From: an uncultured Sphingomonadaceae bacterium
Lineage (GTDB): Bacteria; Pseudomonadota; Alphaproteobacteria; Sphingomonadales; Sphingomonadaceae
Assembly (NCBI GenBank): GCA_947493325.1
Contig: CANLQI010000001.1
Coordinates: forward strand, 1,627,375-1,691,374
Length of the DNA stretch: 64,000 bases
Reading direction: 5' to 3'
Positions 55,025-64,000 of the stretch are shown here, piece by piece. Each line of letters opens with the position of its first letter. Position 1 is the stretch's first letter. Below the pieces are notes generated by a model, which was given only the letters and a program-made list of their open reading frames with translations, had not been told where the DNA came from and searched no databases. Made by a program: the position numbers and the translations under genes.

Positions 55025-55329
55025 TCACATCAACATATGAAGATCATAATTAGCGGGTTGAAAATCGTGACTGTATTGCAACACTGTATTGCATATTTTT
55101 GTATTTTACGTATTATCACATTTACAGATTTCACCCTGATTTCTGCCAAAAAAATGCTTTAAGAAGGCTCAAACATATCAAAATGACACGCGTGCAGTTT
55201 CTTCGGGGTTGCTTCACACTGCCTCGCGCAATAAAAGAAGTCCAAGTCGGATTGGTAGCTTATTGATTCGCACAGAGATTTTGTATTGACTTAATGAAGT
55301 TAATGGGAATGTTTGTTTTTAGGGTTGTC

Positions 55330-55358
55330 TTAGGTAGCTAATTCAATTAACTACCTAA
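55330..55358 (+). promoter_or_regulatory. 29-nt near-perfect palindrome in leader of small exported peptide gene
   Basis: TTAGGTAG-C-TAATT-C-AATTA-A-CTACCTAA, 33 nt before the ATG. Confidence 0.7.
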
Positions 55359-55391
55359 TACGAAATGTGAGCTCAAAAAGGAGGCCATATA

Positions 55392-55622
55392 ATGAAATTA
55401 CGTTCAATCGCTACTGCAGTTGCTGCAGTTGCTCTGACAACATCACCTGTTTTGGCTCAGGTTGCTCAGACAGAAACTGTCCGCGCATCTGAGACATCCG
55501 AAGCTAAAGCCGAGCTTGAAGGCGGCAGCGGAATTATCATCGCCCTTCTTGCTGCAGCAGCAATTGTTGCTGGTATTGTTATCGCAGCAGGTAACGACAG
55601 CGATACGCCTACAAGTCCTTGA
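55392..55622 (+). CDS. Small exported membrane peptide, uncharacterised (76 aa)
   Basis: MKLRSIATAVAAVALTTSPVLAQ signal peptide, GGSGIIIALLAAAAIVAGIVIAAG TM, NDSDTPTSP tail; strong SD AAAAGGAGG; own terminator. Confidence 0.85.
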   Translation: MKLRSIATAVAAVALTTSPVLAQVAQTETVRASETSEAKAELEGGSGIIIALLAAAAIVAGIVIAAGNDSDTPTSP

Positions 55623-55645
55623 ACTGACAAGGCTAGAAATATTCT

Positions 55646-55677
55646 AAAAGGCGAGGCTTTGGCCTCGCCTTTTTTTT
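55646..55677 (+). terminator. Rho-independent terminator
   Basis: AAAAGGCGAGGC-tttg-GCCTCGCCTTTTTTTT. Confidence 0.92.
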
Positions 55678-55903
55678 GCGCTATGTAGGCACACTCTGAC
55701 TATATTCCTCATGTGCACATGAGGAATATACCATCTAACCGTGATTTTTTATATTTTGCTGGAACCAAATTCTGTTCTATAAGTTTCTCTTGCAGAACAG
55801 CAAATGCCCCCTCCCTGCTGTTCTATTCAATAACGCCCGGGTGCGCGACCTCCCCCCTTCTTTTGCCGCCCGGGCGCTATTCATTCCAGAGAGAGGAAGC
55901 ACG

Positions 55904-56053
55904 ATGCACAATACTCATTCTACGTTCGCAATATCTGCCAAGATATTATCCATATTAGCAGCATCGCTACTTGTGGTCGGATGCAATACAGTCAAAGGTC
56001 TGGGCCGCGATATTGAATCTGTTGGCCAGGCTGGTGAAGACGCTATCGATTGA
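55904..56053 (+). CDS. Entericidin A/B family lipoprotein (49 aa)
   Basis: MHNTHSTFAISAKILSILAASLLVVGCNTVKGLGRDIESVGQAGEDAID: lipobox VVGC followed by NTVKGLGRDIESVG; SD GAGAGGAAG. Confidence 0.9.
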   Translation: MHNTHSTFAISAKILSILAASLLVVGCNTVKGLGRDIESVGQAGEDAID

Positions 56054-56077
56054 TGGGCATGCCATTCCCACACAAAA

Positions 56078-56845
56078 TCAATTTGCTGTGACCTGTTCTT
56101 TCTTACGCTTCTCTGTAAGACGCATGATTAGCAAAGAGGCCTCGAACAATACGATAAGCGGCAGCCCCAGCATGAATTGCGAGATAATATCAGGCGGCGT
56201 CAGAATCGCTGCGATTGCAAAGGATGCGACGATCATATAGCGGCGTAACTTTGTAAGCTGCGCGCGCGAAACCAGTCCCGCGCGGTTGAGCAGCAAAAGC
56301 AGCACCGGCAATAAAAAACATATGCCAAAGGCAAGTATGAATTGCATGACCAGCGACAAATATTCGCCCGCGGCAGGTAAGGCTTCCAGCTGCAGGCCGC
56401 CTGTTGAACCTTCGAATTTCAGGAAATATTTGAACGCGAGTGGCATCACAACGAAATAGGCAAGCGCTGCGCCAGCAGTGAACAGCAGAGGCGTGGCTAT
56501 CAGAAACGGTAGAAAAGCGCGTTTTTCCTGCGAATACAATCCTGGCGCGACAAAAGCCCATAGCTGGTTAGCAATGATTGGAAACGCCACGAAAAAAGCG
56601 GCAAATAACGCCACTTTAATCTCCACAAAAAATGCTTCGTACAGCTTTGTGTAGATAAGTTTCCCGTCTGCGCCCTCCCCGAACGCATGAGTCAGGGGCT
56701 GCACCAGCAATCCGAAAATATCATCGGCAAAATAGAGGCAAATGGCAAAAGCAATAGCCAGCGCAGCGATGCACCACAATAACCGCTGACGCAGCTCTAT
56801 AAGATGGTCGAGCAGCGGCGCTTTGCTGTCGTCCAGCTCACTCAT
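56078..56845 (-). CDS. tatC: Sec-independent protein translocase TatC
   Basis: [38 protein letters not shown]. Confidence 0.97.
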   Translation of the reverse strand: MSELDDSKAPLLDHLIELRQRLLWCIAALAIAFAICLYFADDIFGLLVQPLTHAFGEGADGKLIYTKLYEAFFVEIKVALFAAFFVAFPIIANQLWAFVAPGLYSQEKRAFLPFLIATPLLFTAGAALAYFVVMPLAFKYFLKFEGSTGGLQLEALPAAGEYLSLVMQFILAFGICFLLPVLLLLLNRAGLVSRAQLTKLRRYMIVASFAIAAILTPPDIISQFMLGLPLIVLFEASLLIMRLTEKRKKEQVTAN

Positions 56846-57219
56846 TCAGGCTTGTCCTTACCCGGCTTGGATATGCTATCAGGTGAAATATAACCGTCTT
56901 CATCGGCATCAGATTTATTGCCTGTCTTATCCCCGATTTCGAGCTCCGCATCACTCTCAGATGGAAGAGGCAACATTTCGGTATCGGGCGTTTCGCGCAT
57001 GATACGCGCGTTATTTTCGGCCCATTTTTTTTCCATCTCATCCATTTCAGCTTCACGCACCATGGAATCGAAACCGCTGCGAAATTCGCGCATCATGCCG
57101 CGCGCTTTCCCGACCCATTTACCCGCATAGCGCAGCGCCATCGGCAGGTCTTTTGGACCTATAACGATAATCGCGACAATCGCGATCAACAGAATTTCGG
57201 GGGCACCAATGTCAAACAT
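56842..57219 (-). CDS. tatB: Sec-independent protein translocase TatB
   Basis: [40 protein letters not shown]. Confidence 0.95.
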   Translation of the reverse strand: MFDIGAPEILLIAIVAIIVIGPKDLPMALRYAGKWVGKARGMMREFRSGFDSMVREAEMDEMEKKWAENNARIMRETPDTEMLPLPSESDAELEIGDKTGNKSDADEDGYISPDSISKPGKDKPE

Positions 57220-57286
57220 TGCGGGGTCACTTTATGCAGGGACGAAAAGATTGAGGCATGATGCCAAACAGTAATAAACGCCCAAA

Positions 57287-57511
57287 CTATTCTTTTTCAG
57301 TTGTTTTTGTGGTTACCGGGTCATCTATTTTGACTTTGTCGGCTTCAATTTGCGCTGCCGGTTTTGCGGGCTCTTCATCTTCGGTAATGCCCTTTTTAAA
57401 GCTGCGGATGCCTTTGCCGACATCCCCCATCATTTCCGAAATACGGCCACGTCCGAAAAGTATCAGCACGAGCGCCGCAACGATTAAAAGCTGCCATAAG
57501 CTCGGTTGCAT
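57287..57511 (-). CDS. tatA: Sec-independent protein translocase TatA
   Basis: [39 protein letters not shown]. Confidence 0.95.
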   Translation of the reverse strand: MQPSLWQLLIVAALVLILFGRGRISEMMGDVGKGIRSFKKGITEDEEPAKPAAQIEADKVKIDDPVTTKTTEKE

Positions 57512-57567
57512 GTCATTTCTCCTTTGGTGGCAGTTTACGCGTTATCTGCGTCACTTTCCAGCATATC

Positions 57568-58191
57568 TTACTCTTCTTTGCCAGTTTCAAGGCCAAGCTG
57601 CTCCATTGCCTCATCGACAGGATCGAGCAGACCCGCTGCTTTCAGGTCATCCATGCCGGGTAAATCGCGGCGGCTGGCAAGACCGAATTGCACCAGAAAT
57701 TCGGGTGTCGTTGCATAAATTAGCGGACGCCCCGGCACTTCGCGGCGGCCCGCCGGGCGAATCCAGCCCGCCTCCATCAATACATCAAGCGTGCCTTTGC
57801 TCGTCTGCACCCCGCGAATGGATTCAATATCGGCGCGGGTCACAGGCTCGTGATAGGCAATGATAGACAGCGTTTCCGTGGCAGCGCGCGATAGCTTGCG
57901 TGTATCCACGCGTTCGCGCCGAAGCATATGCGCCAGATCGGCGCTGGTCTGAAAGTGCCAGCTTTGCCCGCGCCGGACCAGTTCGATACCGCGCCCCGCA
58001 TAGTCGCTTTCCAGCTGCCCCAGCGCCGCCATAATATCGACCCGGTCACCGACATAGGCGCGTATCTGTTCTTTTGTCATGGGCGTTTCAGAGGCAAATA
58101 GCGCGGCTTCGACCGCCCGCGCGCCGGCCTTGCTGTCCATGGCCGGAAAGTCCTGCTCCAGCCCTTCCCCTTGGTCCACATGCTTGCTCAT
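57568..58191 (-). CDS. scpB: Segregation and condensation protein ScpB
   Basis: AVEAALFASETPMTKEQI, ETLSIIAYHEPVTRADIESIRGV. Confidence 0.95.
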   Translation of the reverse strand: MSKHVDQGEGLEQDFPAMDSKAGARAVEAALFASETPMTKEQIRAYVGDRVDIMAALGQLESDYAGRGIELVRRGQSWHFQTSADLAHMLRRERVDTRKLSRAATETLSIIAYHEPVTRADIESIRGVQTSKGTLDVLMEAGWIRPAGRREVPGRPLIYATTPEFLVQFGLASRRDLPGMDDLKAAGLLDPVDEAMEQLGLETGKEE

Positions 58192-58985
58192 CGCGCAGTC
58201 CTGACCATTAGCGGTGCAAATGCTTCATCCTGCGCCAGCTCTATCCGCCCCTGCTTGGCGAGTTCCAGCGCCGCCAGGAAACTGGATGCCAGCGCCGAGC
58301 GACGCAGTTCTTCAGATGCATGGGAGGGGAGAAAATTCTGCAAATCCGTCCAGTCTATAACCGTTCCGATCATCGCCGAAACCCTTGCCAAAGCTTCCTC
58401 CAGCGTCATGACATCGCGTTTTTTGACCATATGCACGGCGGGCTGTACACGCATTTTGACCTGTGAATAAGCGTTGATCAGATCGAAATAACTGCATTCC
58501 CACCGCTTGTTCGCGACAGTTTTCAATCCTTCGGGCTTTCCGCGCATAAACACATCACGCGCCATCCGGTCCCGCGCCATCAGCCTTGCACCCGCTTCCC
58601 GCATGGCGTTCAGCCTTTGCAACCGGATTTGCAGCCGCAGGGCCAGCTCTTCGGGCGATGGATCGACCTCCGGGTCTTTGGGCAGCAAAAGCGCGGATTT
58701 GAGATAGGCAAGCCATGCCGCCATCACCAGATAATCGGCCGCGAGTTCAAGTTTCAACACCCGCGCATTTTCAATGAATGTGAGATATTGCTCGGTCAAT
58801 TCCAATATGGAAAGTTCACGCAGGTCAACTTTCTGATTACGCGCGAGCGCCAGCAACAGATCCAGCGGCCCTTCCCACCCGTCTATATCAATTCTCAGCA
58901 CATCTTCCGGCGCTGCGCCATCCGCCTCACCCAATGAAGCCGATGTCGGCGTTATGGCAGGGTCAAGGAAATCGAGTTCATTCAT
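58188..58985 (-). CDS. scpA: Segregation and condensation protein ScpA
   Basis: DGWEGPLDLLLALARNQKVDLRELSILELTEQYL; start at MNELDFL with ATGA overlap to nagZ stop. Confidence 0.95.
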   Translation of the reverse strand: MNELDFLDPAITPTSASLGEADGAAPEDVLRIDIDGWEGPLDLLLALARNQKVDLRELSILELTEQYLTFIENARVLKLELAADYLVMAAWLAYLKSALLLPKDPEVDPSPEELALRLQIRLQRLNAMREAGARLMARDRMARDVFMRGKPEGLKTVANKRWECSYFDLINAYSQVKMRVQPAVHMVKKRDVMTLEEALARVSAMIGTVIDWTDLQNFLPSHASEELRRSALASSFLAALELAKQGRIELAQDEAFAPLMVRTAR

Positions 58986-59989
58986 GCCAGCGCGAGTAAC
59001 TCGTCCCGTTTGGCGAGGCATGCGGCGCGGCGCTCTATCGCGGCACCGGGCTGAATATACTGCAACGCTTTGTCGAGACGCACTTTGGCCGCATGGCCGA
59101 TATCAGGCAGCAGCTCTGCAATGCCCTGCATCTCATCCATCCGGCCCCAGCAATTAAGCGCAATATCGCACCCGGCCTCGACCGATTTCAGCGCCCGCGT
59201 GGGTACATCACCTTGCAATGCCTTCATGTCGAGATCATCAGACATCAGCAAACCGTCAAAACCGATTTGCCCGCGGATAATCTCGTCAATCACAGTCGGC
59301 GACTGTGTCGCGGGGCGCGCATCATCCCATACCCGGTATACAATATGCGCGGTCATCGCCATCGGCGCATCGCTGAGCGTCCTGAACGGCGCAATATCGA
59401 TTTCCAATGCTTCTGCGTCCGCATCAACATGTGGCAATTCCATATGGCTATCGACCACAGCGCGGCCATGGCCTGGCATATGCTTGACCACGCCTTCGAC
59501 ACCGCCGCGACGCAGTCCGTCGAGCGTGGCACGGCCCAGAGCCGCCACCCGCATCGGATCATTGCCCAGGGCGCGATCGCCAATCGCCGGTGTGGTTTCC
59601 GCCTGGCTTACATCCAGCAGTGGCAGACAATCTACATTGATGCCGACCTCATGAAGATCAAGCGCGATGGCTTCTGCATTGGCGCGCATCGCCTCAATCG
59701 CGCTTGCAGGCGCAACGTCGTATAATGCGTCAAATTTCGCGCCTGCGGGATAGGCGGGCCAATGCGGCGGCCCCATGCGCGCGACACGGCCGCCTTCCTG
59801 ATCGATAAGGATCAGCACATCATCGCGCCCGTGTAGTTCGCGGATGCTGTCGGTCAGTGCGCGCAGTTGTTCCCGTGTTTCGATATTACGGCCGAAAACA
59901 ATGTAGCCCGCCGGGTCTGCATCGGCGAAAAATGCACGCTCTTCGGCAGTCATAACCAATCCAGAAAGGCCGAAAATTACAGGTTTCAT
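58982..59989 (-). CDS. nagZ: Beta-N-acetylhexosaminidase NagZ
   Basis: LILIDQEGGRVARMGPPHWP, VVKHMPGHGRAVVDSH, FDGLLMSDDLDMKAL. Confidence 0.97.
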   Translation of the reverse strand: MKPVIFGLSGLVMTAEERAFFADADPAGYIVFGRNIETREQLRALTDSIRELHGRDDVLILIDQEGGRVARMGPPHWPAYPAGAKFDALYDVAPASAIEAMRANAEAIALDLHEVGINVDCLPLLDVSQAETTPAIGDRALGNDPMRVAALGRATLDGLRRGGVEGVVKHMPGHGRAVVDSHMELPHVDADAEALEIDIAPFRTLSDAPMAMTAHIVYRVWDDARPATQSPTVIDEIIRGQIGFDGLLMSDDLDMKALQGDVPTRALKSVEAGCDIALNCWGRMDEMQGIAELLPDIGHAAKVRLDKALQYIQPGAAIERRAACLAKRDELLALA

Positions 59990-60090
59990 GCACCCGTCCA
60001 AATGCAAACATTCAACATGTAAGCAGTTTGGACCGATATAGCATCGGGGTAAAGAGTCTGCGGCATCTATATTGTGGAAATAGGCGAATA

Positions 60091-60822
60091 TTAACGCCGA
60101 ATATAACACGCACCGCCCGAGGCTTTCAGCCGGTTGCACACATTATTGGCCGTGGCTGTATCCGGCGCGATTGCGCTGAGGCGGTAGACAGTGCCGCCAT
60201 CGACATCTGCAGGTACAATCGTTTTGGGCAAACCGGCGATATAGTCATATTTGCGGGCCAGTCCGTTCCAGCCAGTGACAGCCAGTGCTTCGGTGCTGTA
60301 AGCGCCAAGCTGCACAACCACGCCTCTGGCCGCCGCTGGCCTTGGTGCAGGAACGTCAGCCTCTGACGGTGCAGATGGGGCTGGCGCCGGTTGAGCTGAT
60401 GCGAGAGGTGCCGTTTTGGGCTTTGGCTGCACAGGCGGTTTGGCTTTGACTGCCCCCGCTTTTTTCGCCGCACTTTCGGAATCGCCAATTTTGGCTTGTT
60501 TTGGAACGCCTTCGCTCGCGCTGAATGTCGCGTCGCCTGTGCCTTCAAATTCCTTGCCCTGCGGGTCTTTGGGCCGGACCTTATAAGGTGTTTTTTCCGC
60601 CATGATAACACTGCCATCGCCGCTGCTGCTCACTCCGCTGCCGCTGCTTAGGAACCAGTATATCGCGCCGATTATGGCCGCCAGAGCGATAAGCCCGATC
60701 AGGACAAGGCCTATGGTTCGCCCGCTATCGCCATTGTCATACGCATCATATTCTTCGGCGGATTCAAGCCAGGGCAGACTGTCATCTTCGTTAAAGCCCA
60801 AATTGTCATTATTGACTGTCAT
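60091..60822 (-). CDS. SPOR-domain membrane protein
   Basis: TM IGLVLIGLIALAAIIGAIYWFL; C-terminal VVQLGAYSTEALAVTGWNGLARKYDYIAGL SPOR domain. Confidence 0.9.
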   Translation of the reverse strand: MTVNNDNLGFNEDDSLPWLESAEEYDAYDNGDSGRTIGLVLIGLIALAAIIGAIYWFLSSGSGVSSSGDGSVIMAEKTPYKVRPKDPQGKEFEGTGDATFSASEGVPKQAKIGDSESAAKKAGAVKAKPPVQPKPKTAPLASAQPAPAPSAPSEADVPAPRPAAARGVVVQLGAYSTEALAVTGWNGLARKYDYIAGLPKTIVPADVDGGTVYRLSAIAPDTATANNVCNRLKASGGACYIRR

Positions 60823-60867
60823 ACTGTTACCCGCCGCGCACAATATCTGAATATAGCGGAGTGAAAA

Positions 60868-62592
60868 TCACATTTCATTGGCTGCTTCCACCCCCATAAT
60901 GGCCAACCCATTGGCAATGGTTTGCCCTATATTTTGCGCGAGGAAAAGCCTTGCGGCCGTCATTTCGGCATTATCCGCCATCAATATCCGTTTTTCCGGC
61001 CGGTCATTACCCAGATTATAGAACCCGTGAAATGCCGCCGACAGGTCATTCAGATAAAATGCAATCCGGTGCGGTTCGCGGCTTTGTGCGGCGGACTCCA
61101 CAATGCGCGGGAATTGCGCAGCCTGCTGGATCAACGCAATTTCTTCCGCGCCCAGTGTGTCAAGATGCGTATCGGATGGCGTGATACCGTCCGCCGCCGC
61201 CTTGCGCAGCATCGATTGAATCCGGGCATGCGCATATTGCACGTAAAATACCGGGTTATCACGGCTGGCCTCGACAACTTTGGCAAAGTCGAATTCCATC
61301 TGCGCGTCCGCCTTGCGGGTCAGCATCGTGAAACGCACAGCGTCCTTGCCGACTTCATCGACCACTTCTTTCAGCGTTACGAACGTTCCCGAACGTTTCG
61401 ACATTTTGATGGGCTCACCATCGCGCAGCAGCTTGACCATCTGCACCAGCTTCACGTCAAATTTGGCATCTTCCCCGGCCAGTGCCGCGACCGCAGCCTT
61501 GATCCGCTTGACCGTACCGGCATGATCCGCGCCCCAGATATCAATCAGCTCATCGGCATTTTGCAGTTTTTGGAAATGATAGGCGAGATCGGCACCAAAA
61601 TAGGTCCATTTGCCATCGGATTTCCGGATCGGCCGATCCTGATCATCACCAAATTTTGTGGAGCGGAACAACGGCAGTTCGACCGGCTCCCAATCATTCA
61701 GCGTCTTGCCTTTGGGCGCTTCCAATATACCGTCATAGACAAGGTCACGCGATCTCAGCTCTGCCTCGGCGGCTTCCGCCTTGCCCTCGACATGCAATTG
61801 CGCTTCGGATGCGAATTCATCATGAACTATGCCCAGCAGCGCGAGGTCTGCGCGGATCATATCCATCATGTCATTCACCGCCTCTTCGCGGAACAGTACC
61901 AGCCATTCGGATTCGTTCGCATCTTTGTATGCATCACCGAATTTTTCCGCGAGCCGCACGCCTGTAGGAACCAGATAATCACCCGGATACAGCCCCTCGG
62001 GAATTGCGCCAATATCCTCGCCTAGCGCTTCACGATAGCGCAGATGGGCAGAGCGGGCGAGTGTATCGACCTGTCCGCCCGCATCATTGATGTAATATTC
62101 GCGCACCACTTTATGCCCCGCAAATTCGAGCAGCGAAGCAAGCGCGTCACCAACCACGGCGCCGCGGACATGACCCATGTGCATCGGACCAGTGGGGTTG
62201 GCAGAAACATATTCAACATTGACGGTGCGGCCCGCGCCCATATCGGACCGGCCATAATCCGGCCCCAGCCGCGCAATTTCGGCAAGTCCGGCGATCCAGC
62301 ACGAATCGCTAAGGCGCAGGTTGATAAACCCGGGCCCGGCAATTTCGGCAGCCTTTACTTCTTCGATTTTTTCCAACTCTGCGGCAATTTGGACGGCCAA
62401 TGCACGCGGGTTCGTTTTGGCCTGCCGCGCCAATACCATGGCGGCATTGGTGGCAAGATCGCCATGTGCAGCATCACGCGGAGGTTCTACGGTCACGCCC
62501 GCACGCACAGTCTGCGCGGGCAATTCTCCGGCGGCAACCAGCGCATCCAGCGCGCTGTCTACATGGGCGGCAAAACGGCTGTAAATAGTCAC
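60868..62592 (-). CDS. argS: Arginyl-tRNA synthetase
   Basis: VEYVSANPTGPMHMGHVRGAVVGDALA, MSKRSGTFVTLKEVVDEVGKDAVRF. Confidence 0.98.
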   Translation of the reverse strand: MTIYSRFAAHVDSALDALVAAGELPAQTVRAGVTVEPPRDAAHGDLATNAAMVLARQAKTNPRALAVQIAAELEKIEEVKAAEIAGPGFINLRLSDSCWIAGLAEIARLGPDYGRSDMGAGRTVNVEYVSANPTGPMHMGHVRGAVVGDALASLLEFAGHKVVREYYINDAGGQVDTLARSAHLRYREALGEDIGAIPEGLYPGDYLVPTGVRLAEKFGDAYKDANESEWLVLFREEAVNDMMDMIRADLALLGIVHDEFASEAQLHVEGKAEAAEAELRSRDLVYDGILEAPKGKTLNDWEPVELPLFRSTKFGDDQDRPIRKSDGKWTYFGADLAYHFQKLQNADELIDIWGADHAGTVKRIKAAVAALAGEDAKFDVKLVQMVKLLRDGEPIKMSKRSGTFVTLKEVVDEVGKDAVRFTMLTRKADAQMEFDFAKVVEASRDNPVFYVQYAHARIQSMLRKAAADGITPSDTHLDTLGAEEIALIQQAAQFPRIVESAAQSREPHRIAFYLNDLSAAFHGFYNLGNDRPEKRILMADNAEMTAARLFLAQNIGQTIANGLAIMGVEAANEM

Positions 62593-62721
62593 GTAATCAT
62601 CCTGACATAGATCAATAGCAAACCATGCGAAAAGGCTGGTCCGGTCCGTTCCACGTCTAGCCCATGTCCCTCGCAGGGGAAAGAGGTAGTATTATCTTAA
62701 TGATATGAAACGGGAACGCGA

Positions 62722-63375
62722 TTAACGCGTGACGTTATATTGCAGCTGGTCACCCGAAAGCTGGAATCCGACCAGCAATTCAAAACTGGTACGGGCCAGC
62801 GCCGCACGCACCGCAGGATCGGACAACGGGTCTACTGCCGCATCAACATCGCCGCTTTTACGCTTGCGCGTGATTTTTTCGCGGATATCGGCGGGAAGCG
62901 TTGCCGCGGCCTTGTCGATATAGGCTGCACCTTTGCCCTGTGCCTGCGCACGGTAAGCACCGTCAGCAAAATTCAGCGTGACAGAGCCGATGCGTTTGGA
63001 CACAACCGACGTGCCGCCGCGCACTACGGTGGAGAAAAAAGGCAGTGTCACCTGCCGCGCGCCGCTTGCATTTGTGCGGCGGGCCTGCACATCAAATGTG
63101 GCGACAGCGTAGATTTTTTCGGCTTGGTCATTGCATGCACTGCGCAGGTTAGTAACATTCGCCACAACATCAATCGCGCTCGCGTCCGTGCTGTTTGCCG
63201 GATTGAACAGCGTTATGTCGCCTGTGTAATCGGGAATAGCGACAGATGGGCAGGCCGATAATGTCGAAGTAATTCCTACGCCCTGGTCCACACGTATCTC
63301 GTTGTCGGAAGCACAACCGCCCAAAACCAGCAGCGATGTCGCAATAAGAATGGATTTTGCGCGTAATGTCATCAT
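62722..63375 (-). CDS. Hypothetical lipoprotein
   Basis: Lipobox LVLGGC after short signal; no family recognised. Confidence 0.75.
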   Translation of the reverse strand: MMTLRAKSILIATSLLVLGGCASDNEIRVDQGVGITSTLSACPSVAIPDYTGDITLFNPANSTDASAIDVVANVTNLRSACNDQAEKIYAVATFDVQARRTNASGARQVTLPFFSTVVRGGTSVVSKRIGSVTLNFADGAYRAQAQGKGAAYIDKAAATLPADIREKITRKRKSGDVDAAVDPLSDPAVRAALARTSFELLVGFQLSGDQLQYNVTR

Positions 63376-63496
63376 AATCTCGACTTTTCCTTCAATAGGT
63401 GTTTATTGGCTTCATATCCGCCCCATATGGGAAGCGCAACGCCTGTCATTACTATCGCAGGCTGAATATACTGGGTAAAATGAACGGTAACCGAAT

Positions 63497-64000
63497 ATGA
63501 AACAGCATCTTCAGCTTTTAATTGCCGCACCGCGCGGGTTTTGCGCAGGCGTGGACCGGGCGATTGATATTGTCGAAATCGCGCTGCAGAAATATGGCGC
63601 ACCTGTCTATGTGCGTCACGAAATCGTCCATAACAAATATGTTGTCGACAGCCTGAAGGCCAAAGGTGCCATATTTGTCGAAGAGCTGGACAAGGTGCCA
63701 GACGATGCACCTGTGGTGTTTTCCGCGCACGGGGTACCCAAGGCAGTGCCGCACAAAGCGGCAGAGCGCGGCCTGACCTATGTAGATGCCACCTGCCCGC
63801 TGGTTTCCAAAGTGCACCGTCAGGCGGAGCGGCAGGTGGAAGCAGGACGGCATATCATTTTCATTGGCCATGAAGGCCATCCTGAAGTCATCGGTACATT
63901 CGGCCAAGTGGACGCGGGTCAGATGACTCTGGTCGAAACCCCCGAAGATGTGGCAGCGCTCAATCCCGATGATCCCACTAATCTGGCATTTTTGACGCAA
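63497..64000 (+). CDS. ispH: 4-hydroxy-3-methylbut-2-enyl diphosphate reductase IspH (3' end outside the window)
   Basis: Hand-translated [50 protein letters not shown]...[10 protein letters not shown]...[11 protein letters not shown]. Confidence 0.96.
   Translation, partial: MKQHLQLLIAAPRGFCAGVDRAIDIVEIALQKYGAPVYVRHEIVHNKYVVDSLKAKGAIFVEELDKVPDDAPVVFSAHGVPKAVPHKAAERGLTYVDATCPLVSKVHRQAERQVEAGRHIIFIGHEGHPEVIGTFGQVDAGQMTLVETPEDVAALNPDDPTNLAFLTQ

Overview
The window is core chromosome of an alphaproteobacterium; protein style and gene order suggest Sphingomonadales (inference). The left third (about 2.4-21.6 kb, minus strand) is a complete dcw cell-division/cell-wall cluster: mraZ-rsmH-ftsL-ftsI-murE-[56-aa ORF]-murF-mraY-murD-ftsW-murG-murC-murB-ddl-ftsQ-ftsA-ftsZ. 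The rest holds housekeeping and metabolic genes: cysK, glpD, ccmAB, a fused osmolyte-type ABC transporter, alkA, a ferredoxin, map, a PQQ quinohemoprotein dehydrogenase, glnB-glnA, katG, tamAB-hydrolase-kynU, bpt, ilvA, an amidohydrolase, tatABC-scpBA-nagZ-SPOR-argS, and a truncated ispH at the right edge. I saw no prophage, CRISPR array, transposon, rRNA or tRNA. The most interesting items are: (1) a 56-aa basic ORF, missing from the supplied ORF track, that fits exactly between murE and murF with 4-bp ATGA overlaps on both sides; (2) a small exported glycine/alanine-rich membrane peptide gene with a 29-nt near-perfect palindrome in its leader; (3) paired-hairpin repeats flanking murB on both sides inside the dcw cluster; (4) a palindromic GATTC-N3-GAATC pair upstream of ftsZ; (5) a sigma54/NtrC-like region upstream of glnBA; (6) a tamA-tamB-lipoprotein hydrolase-kynU chain with overlapping stops and starts; (7) an LRAT/papain-like exported protein directly behind a permease-SBP fusion. 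All product names come from reading the translations; no database search was run.
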